Made by a program: the position numbers and the translations under genes. Under the pieces are notes generated by a model, which had not been told where the DNA came from, did not search any database, and was given only the letters and a program-made list of their open reading frames with translations. Shown here piece after piece: positions 55,805 to 64,000 of a stretch of 64,000 nt of DNA (position 1 is the stretch's first letter; each line of letters starts with the position of its first letter). Source of the stretch: Platanthera guangdongensis (Eukaryota > Streptophyta > Magnoliopsida > Asparagales > Orchidaceae); contig CM077161.1 in NCBI GenBank assembly GCA_039583875.1, forward strand, positions 63,803,885 to 63,867,884. The letters are read 5' to 3'.

Positions 55805-57059
55805 ATGTGGGGATATTCGTATGCCCAATGTCGTTGGTGTGGAAAGCCTTCCCACGCTAGTCATCAATGCCCTACGAGAGTTATTGAGCATAAGCCTCAG
55901 CGCACAATGCATGAGATATTGTATTCGTACAACACTTAAAACACTGTGCCCCGAGCTTATGGTCAATCGTCCTCGCCACATACACCGTTCTCTTATTCCT
56001 CTCTATCCCAACAAGGACCGCATAGTAATGGGAGAAAGTGTTTGTATTGTTATAGAATAGATCATGTCCTGAAGGATTGTGCCGAGTACCTCCGTGTTAT
56101 GGAAGAGGATGATGAGCCGGACATTCGGATCATCCCGACTCCTACCCTTGGTGGCACACCTTCATCATCTGGTTATGTATCCCTGTCACCTTCATTTGTT
56201 GAAGGGAATGATGTGGACACAACTGCCAGATGTGTGGCTGATCTAGGCTTCGACGTGGCTGAGCCCATCTCTCTTGTGCATACATCTCTAAGCGTGGAGC
56301 CGATTCTTTGTGAGGAACCTGGGCTTGACTTTTATCCAAGCAAAGTTCTTCCGCCTTTTGTGCATTCTACTTCAGTCATATCTGACGACATTTTCGACGA
56401 TGCAACACAAGTTGAGGCTTGTGATACATGGGTTGTTTCCACTCCCATGGAGGAGGACAACCATCCTGGTGTCGAGGATTCTCGCTCGATACCAAAGGAG
56501 GAAGTCCAAGTATTGGTGGAGGCCTCTATGGATCCGATCGAGCCTTGTAGCATTGTGGACATTGCTGACGATATTTTTCTACCTCAGCCTTTGGGGAGTG
56601 AAACCGGGATCACTCCTCCGATTAATTCTTTCTGTTCTTCGTCTCTTTTATTTCTTGACCCCCCTTCCTTATCTGAGCCTATGTAGGTTGAATCTCCACG
56701 GGTAAGTTAGGTTGACGTTGAGCCTTGCGCTCAGGCTGTCGACGAGTGCATCCTCTTGTGTGAGGAGGTTCCTACCTCCTTCACCTACCTCCTTCACAGT
56801 GGAAGCACATGCCGTCACCTTCGCCCGCAGTGAACTTGTGGTGGACGAAACCTTGCTAGGCAAGGATTTATTTTGTGGTGAGATGAGGGAGGACCAGGCC
56901 TCCTCCTCATCCTACTTCCTATTTCCTCTGCCTGCGATGATCAGGTATGATTATTTAGGCAGAGGGGTAACTGTTTTATCATCGTATCGATACCCGTTAC
57001 CGCAACGGATAATGGAACAGTTGCCTATGCACTTTTCTTTTCATAGGCCCATTAGCTAG
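55805..57059 (+). pseudogene. Element H gag-like protein with two zinc knuckles
   Basis: A small nucleocapsid-like gene. The likely start is the Met at 55805 (context ACACCATGTGG). A first CCHC knuckle CRWCGKPSHASHQC is at about 55829-55870. TAA at 55937-55939 interrupts the frame, which then continues. A second CCHC knuckle CLYCYRIDHVLKDC is at about 56039-56080. The rest is acidic and Pro/Ser/Thr-rich without a recognised domain. TAG at 56684 and 56708 and a shift near 56790 precede the last open part, to 57059. Originally about 415 codons. I see no capsid domain. A short RNA-binding protein that helps package the element RNA is possible, by inference. Confidence 0.65.
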
Positions 57060-58831
57060 AACTGTATAGAATTTAATAAGTCGTGCTGGGATGACAATAA
57101 CCCCAGTACTTATCTTTCATTTTCTGCATTTTATTTTTCATGTCTAGCTTAGTTTTAGTATTTCTTTGTTGTTTGTATATTTTTGTTTTGTTTTTGCGGA
57201 GCTCACCCCTGTAGGTACTCATGGCAAATCTCATTGGCGGGGTTGTGATTCTTCGTATGACGGGCCTGCTCAAAGTTTCCATGCGTCTTCTGGTATGCTC
57301 ACTAGCTGAGCATTGGGTAACCTCTTCCCTTAGCTCTTTATGATTTTAATTTCTCTATCTTATGTTGTGTAGTTTAGTTTAAGTCTGCGGGAGAGATTTG
57401 TTACCTATTGCACGTGCACATTTCATGTGCATACTAGAAGCTTTTATTGTTATATTTTGATTAGTTCATTACATCACACACCACTGCAACCACATGAGCG
57501 CGTGCTTAGCTTTTTGCGTGATGCGAGTTAAACTCGTTTCTTTTGTATGATTTGGGAAAATTATGGTGTTGACATAGGATTGTGAGACAGAGTAAAATGT
57601 TGACCTTGCTGTGCTCCTAGTCGAGTGCTCTCGTCTCGTGTAGAAATTTGAGCAGATTTAATTTTTCTGTATGTTTATAGTTTTATATTTTTCTAATTGC
57701 ATAAATACTTTTTATTCTACTCAAAAATTGGTGAATCTGGTGTGAATCCGACGGTAGCTTAGGGATGTGTGTAGACGGCCGTTAGGTTCGTATTGCTCGA
57801 GTCGGGAGGATGGATAGTCTTTCTCGTTGGCTAAGAACTTGCCCCAAGCTATTCTTGAAGCATGGGTATAGGTTAGTCATGCATGAGCGGGATGTAGGCC
57901 ATCATTTTGGCCCGATTGAACTTTGTACCATTCCTAACGTCATATCCTCGCTAGCCTCGTTGTGCCTACCCCTCCTTTTGATTCAGGTCCACCATGATTT
58001 CACCAAAGCCTCAAAGCCGATCCTAGTCGCACTCCCAAGTCGAGCATTAGAGTTTTACATTTTTCATGTTGGGGTGCTGATGTGGTGCTTTTATATGTGA
58101 ATATGTGGATGTGCTCCAAAGCTTTTATTTGCTGAAATTGTTAAAAGAGAAGCAATTTGAAAAAGAAAAAGAAAAGTTAAAAAAATGATGTTAATTGTGA
58201 AAAAGTGAAAAGTAAAAGTAAAATTGAAAATCTTATTTGAGCTGTGAGTATTTTTGGATTAGGCGGTGCACACACCAATTTGTTACAAGTTAAGTTTGGG
58301 GGTGTGGTGTACCCGCATATATTTTGGTTAGTTGATGGATTCTTTCTTTGATAAGCTCATTTGGGTTAAGTGCATAGCCTTCCTGTTTATCTTGGTTTAC
58401 CTCACCGAAACCCAAGCCCCATCTCTTCACCTAAAGTCCTACTGATTCGTGTGTGAACCAAACCAGTGCCATGGAGAGAATGCGAAAGGGCAAGCATATG
58501 GTCATCGACATTGGTGGATTCCTTTGGAGGTTATCCTGAGCCCTGATCTTTGGCAATGCTTGCCTAGCGATTAGTCTACTTTATCCCTACGCGTGACTTG
58601 ATGATTCACCGTGATTCCATTTTTTGAGTAATAATAAAATGTTGATACGCATTGTGAAAAATATAAACTATTTTGCATACTTAGAAGTTTCTTCTGTTAT
58701 ATTTTTGAACATGCGAGCATGCGACTTCGTATTGTACTCCGTATCGCAATTTTCTCGTTAGCTAAATCATTTTCCATTTCTACTTTAGATCTTGTTTGCT
58801 CGGGACGCGCAAACAGTTAAGTCTGGGGGTG
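57060..58831 (+). other. Element H non-coding region and polypurine tract
   Basis: No gene is supported. The polypurine tract TCTGGGGGTG (58822-58831) directly precedes the 3' LTR. A similar tract, TAAGTTTGGGGGTGTGG, lies at 58291-58307. A-rich stretches at 58135-58240 carry AAAAG repeats. Confidence 0.7.
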
Positions 58832-60407
58832 TGATGAGTCCATTTTATATACCTATTTTCGGACTCATCTGGGCTTGTTTTCTCGTTGATGCACTTCACT
58901 TTAGAGCTTTATTTGATCATATTTGTTATTATGTCCTTTTTATGAGTAAGTGCACATTTACGCCGGTGGTTGTGTATTTTGTTACTTTTATTATTTGTAC
59001 TCCTTTGTGTGATTGCCTGGAATGTCTGCACATATCAGTGATTGGTTTTTCCTTTCGGTACAGGGGTCGTGTGTGTGTTCCGGGATGGTTGTGAAATAGG
59101 AATACTACGCACGATCATGGGATCTATTGCGCACGACCACTGGTCATGCGCCCCTGATCGTGCGTACCACTCTTCGTTTTCCAAAATCTGCCTGGGGTAA
59201 TCGCATGACCACTGGACCTAGTGCGCACGACCACCGGTCATGCGCCACTGATCGTGTGCATTGATTCCTCTTTTCTGGAGTCCTGTCTAGGGTAATCGCA
59301 CGACCATTGAACTTAGTGCGCACGATCACTGCTCATGAACCACTGCTCGTGCGCGTTATCCCAGTTCTTCTTCCTAATATGCCATGCCAGTGCGCACGAC
59401 CACGGGACATAGTGCGCACGACCACTGGTCGTGCGCCTGTGATCGTGCGCATTGTTCAATTTTGCCCTGTATAAATATCGCAGGTCTCGCCCTAATTTGG
59501 GATAGCGGGGATCACTCGACATTTCTCCGCCGTTTTCCGCCTTCTCCGCCATTTTTCATCATCTTCCACCCTAGGGAGGTGCACCGGGCAAGCTTTCACC
59601 GCCAAATCCACGCCGGAGCTTCCTCTCGGCCTCCTCCTTCATCCTTGAGCTACAAGAAGAGCTTGACCTAGCTTTCTTTATCAAGGTAGGGGAAGTTGTT
59701 CCATCCTCCACCGGATTGTGACACGAAGAAGACGGGCCATTGGAAGGTGGTGACAGTCTTTCTCTACCCCGGATGCAGTTGCGTATCGAGCTTGGACTCG
59801 GATTGACAACCCGACGATTCCAACCGTAAATCCTCAGCAAGGCTTCAGATCCAGTCGATTTCGCACACTTTTCTTCTCTTATTGTTGATAGTTTAGTTGA
59901 ACTCTTTGTATTTGATGAAGATATTCTTAGTGTAATATATGTTTATCTGTAATCATGTCTATGTGATTGTTTATTTTCGTTATATTTACTTGAGGTGCAC
60001 CATATTTCATCCACCACCAGCCACCCTTGCCTCACTAGCAATATCTAGTGGCGTGCGTAGCGAAGAGGTGCTCACGACCCTCATTCCGCCATTCTCATCA
60101 CCTCATCTACAAGCCTACTCGCCCATCCGCCTAGTGCTTCGGTGCATAGCGGCCCGACTAGTCTTCCATCCCACCTGGCGAAGCATCGCATAATGGCGTT
60201 GCATAGGAGTAGTTGATAGTGTTTTTCTTTCTTTTTCCGCAAATATCAAAACCCCCTTTAGTTAGCTCCGTCCTAAGGACTTCAATCTCAAGTCCTCCTC
60301 GAAATTAACTCCACCTTAGTGCGTTCCTCGAGAGATCGATACTTTGGAAAACTCGCCCATTTTATATTACTTGTGCGACCGGTTCACTGCCGTGATCTTT
60401 AGCATCA
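58832..60407 (+). repeat. Element H 3' LTR
   Basis: 1576-bp direct repeat of 54021-55596, with the same palindromic array (59100-59460) and TATA box (59469-59478). Flanked on the right by CAAAC (60408-60412). Confidence 0.95.
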
Positions 60408-61336
60408 CAAACTTTGAGCAATGCTCCCCCTGCTTCCTAAGCCAGAGGCCTCAGCACCAGAACTTGAAGCAACAGGAGCTGCTGGTGAAACAACAAGCTC
60501 CTCTTCCAGAACTTCAGCAGCCACCTTCTGCTCTTCATCAACCTTGCTCTCTGAAAGCTCAACCAAGCCTCCTCCATATGATGTCCGTTCATCAAAGACT
60601 ACATCTATTGACACAACAAACTTCTTCATCGCAGGATCCATGCATTACCATCCCTTCTTCCGCTCATCATAGCCAACAAAGACAAGCTTCCTTGCCTTTA
60701 CATCCAGCTTGGTCCTTGAAGCATCTAGGACATGCACATAGCAAGTTGATCCGAACACCAGAAGGTGTTCCACACTTGGCTTCTCCTTCAGTAACAGCTC
60801 AAAAGGAGTCTTCATGTTGATCGGGCTGAGCGGCATTCGATTGATGACGTAAGAAGCACAAGACATCCCTTCTGCCCAGACGGACCTAGGAATGTCTTTC
60901 GCATGAAGCCAGCATTTGCAAGTCTCCATCAGATGATGGATCTTCCACTCCGCTACTCCATTTTGTTGTGGAGTGTGAGCACAAGTAAGCTCTCTCTGGA
61001 TCCCGTGCTTCCTGCAGAAGTTAGAAAACTCAGAGGAGACAAACTCACCACCGTTATCTGTTCTAAGCTTCTTGATCCACAAGCCAAGCCTCCCCCCACC
61101 AACTCCTTGAACTCCATAAACAAACGGAAGGCTTCAGACTTCTCCTTCAAGAAATAAATCCAACTGTATCTTGAGTAGTCATCAATCAGAACGAGCATGT
61201 ATTTACTCCCACCAAGGCTTGCAGTGACGGTTGGTACGATCAAGCCTCCACGGGTGCACTCCAATGGTCTCTTGCTCCTCGTTTGTGATTTATCAACGGA
61301 AGGCAATGAGCCTTGCCGTCCTGACATCCCGCACAA
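60408..61336 (-). pseudogene. Element G integrase and linker (5' of the H insertion)
   Basis: The first CAAAC is the right target duplication of element H. On the minus strand the core shows YMLVLIDDYSRYSWIYFLKE (61230-61170), then after a shift near 61085 KKLRTDNGGEFVSSEF, HTPQQNGVAEWKIHHLMETC and WAEGMSCASYVINRMP. Then come KLDVKARKLVFVGYDE and an acidic linker to RT (60641-60408). The region before LVLIDDYSR is corrupted. The second and third acidic residues are visible. Confidence 0.88.
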
Positions 61337-62021
61337 ATGTGACCGTCACCAAATGAAGATAGCTTAGGCAAGCCTCTTACAAGGCTTTTGTTAGCCACAT
61401 CCTTCAGCTTATCCATTCCTACATGCCCCAACCTTTCATGCCATATAGCAGTGCTATCGTTTGCTCTCATCTGATCAACATAAGAGTTATTTGCACGAAC
61501 AAACAAGTTCTTCACTCTCCTCCCAACATGAGCAACATCAGCCTTAACCGCTGATACGTTGCGAAGGAACTTCACTTCTGTTGGCCCAAACAGAACGTGA
61601 TAACCCGCGTCGACTGCATTGGTCAAAGAGAAGAGGTTCTTCTTCATGCTCGGTACGTGATACACACTCCTTAACGTGAGTGGCCCCTTATCACTACCCA
61701 AAGACACAACCCCCTCCTTCTCTACTGCATAAACAGTATTATCAACAGTTATGATAGCTTCATTACCCGAGTAAACTTGCAGAGATTAGAACTTCGACTT
61801 GTCTCCGGTGAGGTGATGATCACACCCGGATTCCACGATCCACTCGTCTTTGAAGTCGACAGCGGACAAGGCACGGACACAAGTGCCCGTCATGAAGGCT
61901 CCACCCCATCCAGCTTCCTCACTCTTAGAGCAAGCTTTCTGCTTGCCTACAGCATGCCCAGGTTGCAGTTTGACCTTGCAGTCACGCTTTAAGTGTCCCT
62001 GCTAATGACACCTGTAGCACT
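61337..62021 (-). pseudogene. Element G protease and pre-integrase
   Basis: The protease active-site segment reads WIVESGCDHHLTGD (about 61850-61809), with Glu where copia proteases have the catalytic Asp. It is followed by VYHVPSMKKNLFSLTNAVDAGY and the pre-integrase zinc segment WHERLGHVGMDKL...HICAGCQDGKAHCLP (about 61440-61290). A stop lies at about 61787. The Glu for Asp change would be expected to disable the protease. Confidence 0.85.
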
Positions 62022-62780
62022 TCAAGTTCTTCTTCCAATCCTTCTTAAGAGCAGCGCTCCTCTCTGACTGATAAGAAGTTGAAGGCTCATTTTCAGCAGC
62101 AGTCTTCTTCTTCTTCCCTTCCCATCCCTTCTTCTTCTTGCCTGAGAAGAGAGCTTCACTGCCTTCCTTAATGACGATGACTCCAGCCATCTGCCTTGCC
62201 AACTTTCCTGCGAAGCAAGCAGGTTGTCAAGCTTTAGCAGAGATGGCTGAGTAGCCCAGCCTTGAACAGATGTCACAAAGACAACATACACCTTCCGCAA
62301 GCCGCGGATTATGTGCCTTTTCATCTTAGCCTCAAAGATAGGCTCATCCGGATCAAGTGCTGACAACTCAGCACACAAGCTCTTCATCTTCAGAAATAAT
62401 TTTGAGATGGTCAGGTCTCCTTGAGTTGTCCTGGCCAACTCATTCTCTAGAAACTGAAGTCTTGCTACATTCTTCGGATTGAACAACTCATCAATAGTTA
62501 TCAAAATATCAGCAGCAGACTCACATGCAATGATGTGATCAAACAGTTCTGGTGACATAGCCCTCTTGAGAACAAACGCTGCCTTTACATTTGTTTTTCT
62601 ATAGAGCCTCACCTGCTCAGCAGTACCAAACGCAGCAGTAGCTTCCTGTCTATCGTCACCACCGACAACCACCCATAGCTCCTCGCCCAGAAGGTAACTC
62701 TTCATGCATGACTTACACTTCTTAAAGTTAGTTAGCGTTAAGAGTTCAATACCTAGACCTCTTGCATAGCTTACTTCCAT
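62022..62780 (-). pseudogene. Element G gag
   Basis: The start MEVSYARGLGIELLTLTNF is at 62780, 78 bp after the primer site. Copia gag pattern: ELWVVVGGDDRQEA, AFVLKRAMSPELFDHII, LFNPKNVARLQFLENEL and FLKMKSLCAELSAL. The C-terminus is lysine-rich (KKKGWEGKKKK). A CCHC knuckle begins CYRCH at about 62015 and is split by TAG, but the remaining H and C follow in frame. Otherwise open for 252 codons. Confidence 0.88.
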
Positions 62781-62857
62781 TACAACAACCTTTGGTTAAG
62801 CTTCAAGAAGCACAGAGCAACAACAACCGTTGATCACCGCTCAAGAAATTGAACCTC

Positions 62858-62869
62858 GCTCTGATATCA
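62858..62869 (-). promoter_or_regulatory. Element G primer-binding site
   Basis: The minus strand reads TGATATCAGAGC, one mismatch from the initiator-Met site TGGTATCAGAGC. It lies next to the LTR end. Confidence 0.82.
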
Positions 62870-62870
62870 A

Positions 62871-64000
62871 GTTGAATTTTCTCAAAGTGGTCAGCAAGAT
62901 AGCCTAAAGCCAAATTAATATTCTCAGAACTATCCAGTTAACACCTTGATCATGCAGAAGCCCAAAGGGCAAGCTTAACACCAAACACAAATGGAAGAAC
63001 AAGCAGGTCTTATATTCATTCATACTTCTTTACAAGGCAAGGTATACATAGCGAGACATGATTTCGCTAGTACACAAGCTAAAAACAGAAAGCACAACAC
63101 AAGCCGGGCGGACAACACTGGAGAACACCAAGACCGCCCAGTCTGCCAAGGTCACCGATGCCGCCCGAGCTAAAGCTGCTACATGCTGAATAAAGCACGG
63201 AGTCCGCCGAGACCGCGAGGTCGCGCGGACACACCGTTATTCGTTGACTTCTGATGAACTGCAGAACTTACCGCCTACCCGCTTGAGACTGGCAGACAGG
63301 TTATTGGAACTTGGAAATGCAAAAGCAGAGAACCACTGACAAGCCGCAAAAGCGACCAGCTGAGACTGCATAGACCACACACTTCAATGTACTTGACTGA
63401 AGTAAAAGCCAAACTCCTGGATCCTTGAAGCTAGCCGCGCGACCTGCACATAACAAACCGTTAGCTCTACTCAACCCGCGCGGATAGGGAAATCTAGACC
63501 GCAACAAAAGACCAAGTCCCACTTACTGTTCACTGAGTTACTGCAGACATGCCGAGGGGATTCTATTTATACGTGAGGTGAGGAGTGTGGTCACCACCCT
63601 AGTGAATAGAATCACCACCCCAGCCCACACACTAGCAAAGCACCCGTCCGCTGAGTCCGCAACGACTTAGCCAGATTCCAAGAGAAACCGCAGTAGTAAA
63701 ATGAAGATGTTCACCAATGGGCAAACTCGCATCAGTCCGCCCATACTATGTGGACAAGGCACCAGTCCGCATAGCCCGCAAACACCACACAAGGACAGAC
63801 ACCACTGCGACAGTTCGCACACTATATGTGTGGACAAGTAGGCAGTCCACACAGCTCAAAATCCAAGCCTCCATCCACCACAAGTCCACGCCCAACAGGC
63901 AGTCCGCCCAGTCAACAGTGGACTCTGCGGATACCGTGGACACAATGAACTTGTCACTGAATGTGACCAAGTACAGAAAAACAGAAAAGGTCCTAGCGCA
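62871..64000 (-). repeat. Element G 5' LTR (right copy, truncated by window)
   Basis: Matches 50623 onward. A minus-strand TATA box GTATAAATAG is at 63563-63572. About 565 bp should lie beyond the window. Confidence 0.9.

Larger units (their letters stand above)
54021..60407 (+). mobile_element. Element H: non-autonomous LTR retrotransposon with gag-like gene only
   Basis: A 6387-bp element with two LTRs of 1576 bp each (TGATG...CATCA), a perfect CAAAC target duplication, an Athila-type primer site and a clear polypurine tract. The internal region is only 3235 bp and encodes a zinc-knuckle protein but no protease, RT, RNase H or integrase. Partial eye counts give 3-5 percent LTR divergence. 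It must have been mobilised by enzymes of another element; an Athila-like partner sharing the TGGCGCC primer site is the natural suspect, by inference. Confidence 0.93.
50622..64000 (-). mobile_element. Element G: Ty1/copia, minus strand, split by element H, cut by window end
   Basis: Minus-strand copia element. Left LTR 50622-52317 is the 3' LTR, pol lies at 52489-54020, element H at 54021-60407, the remaining pol and gag at 60408-62780, the primer site at 62858-62869, and the 5' LTR starts at 62871 and runs out of the window (expected end about 64565). LTR copies differ by about 5 percent where compared. Gag and protease type suggest a TNT1/Tork- or Ale-like copia, but I did not resolve the lineage. 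Confidence 0.9.

Noticed and set aside
57810..58100. 96-codon frame in element H 3' region
   Set aside because: No domain, no continuation and no conserved context; could be chance.
1..64000. Ordinary host protein-coding genes
   Set aside because: Every substantial frame with recognisable motifs belongs to a retrotransposon; no exon series of a cellular gene was found.

Overview
The window is repeat DNA from a flowering-plant nuclear genome. I could not support any ordinary host gene, tRNA, rRNA or bacterial feature. The evidence is a set of Ty3/gypsy and Ty1/copia LTR retrotransposons of plant-only lineages: Athila, Tat with a second RNase H, chromoviruses with C-terminal chromodomains, and a SIRE-like copia. 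They have plant-type primer-binding sites (initiator-Met or TGGCGCC type), are nested in one another, and are decayed by stops and frameshifts. The species cannot be named from the sequence; a large, repeat-rich angiosperm genome is the reasonable inference.

Layout. (A) A minus-strand Athila-type element, Athila-1, spans about 1-2327 (protease and gag), 15335-16006 (primer site and LTR) and 23144 to about 23.75-23.95 kb (rest of the LTR). Two younger elements split it. The first is a Tat-type gypsy element, 2328-15334, with 755-bp LTRs and a perfect GAGTC target duplication. The second is a chromovirus, element B, 16007-23143, with 1066-bp LTRs. (C) A plus-strand Athila-type relic, Athila-2, has RT-RNase H at about 23952-25082 and integrase plus 3' region at 34580 to about 37975. 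It is split by (D), an old minus-strand Tekay-like chromovirus, 25083-34579, with LTRs of about 2.9 kb. (E) A plus-strand SIRE-like copia runs from about 38746 to 49725 and carries an extra gene downstream of pol; its left LTR is only a stub, next to an inverted LTR fragment. (F) The end of another chromovirus LTR with the start of its gag lies at 49726-50621. It is cut by (G), a minus-strand copia element from 50622 past the window end, which is itself split by (H), 54021-60407. H is a non-autonomous element with 1576-bp LTRs, a perfect CAAAC target duplication and only a gag-like gene with two zinc knuckles.

How the parts work together. In each family the LTR supplies promoter and terminator, a tRNA primes at the site beside the 5' LTR, and gag, protease, RT, RNase H and integrase copy and insert the element. 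All copies here look inactive: every pol region has stops or frameshifts, many of a C-to-T type.

The most unusual features are these. First, the Tat element carries two antisense accessory genes with their own TATA boxes, at least one canonical short intron and an AATAAA signal. Second, the SIRE-like copia carries a sense-strand accessory gene, also with its own TATA box. Third, several unrelated families each carry their own array of short palindromic or two-orientation motifs, in several cases directly upstream of a TATA box. Fourth, element H has only a gag-like gene and a tandem array of long palindromes in its LTRs.
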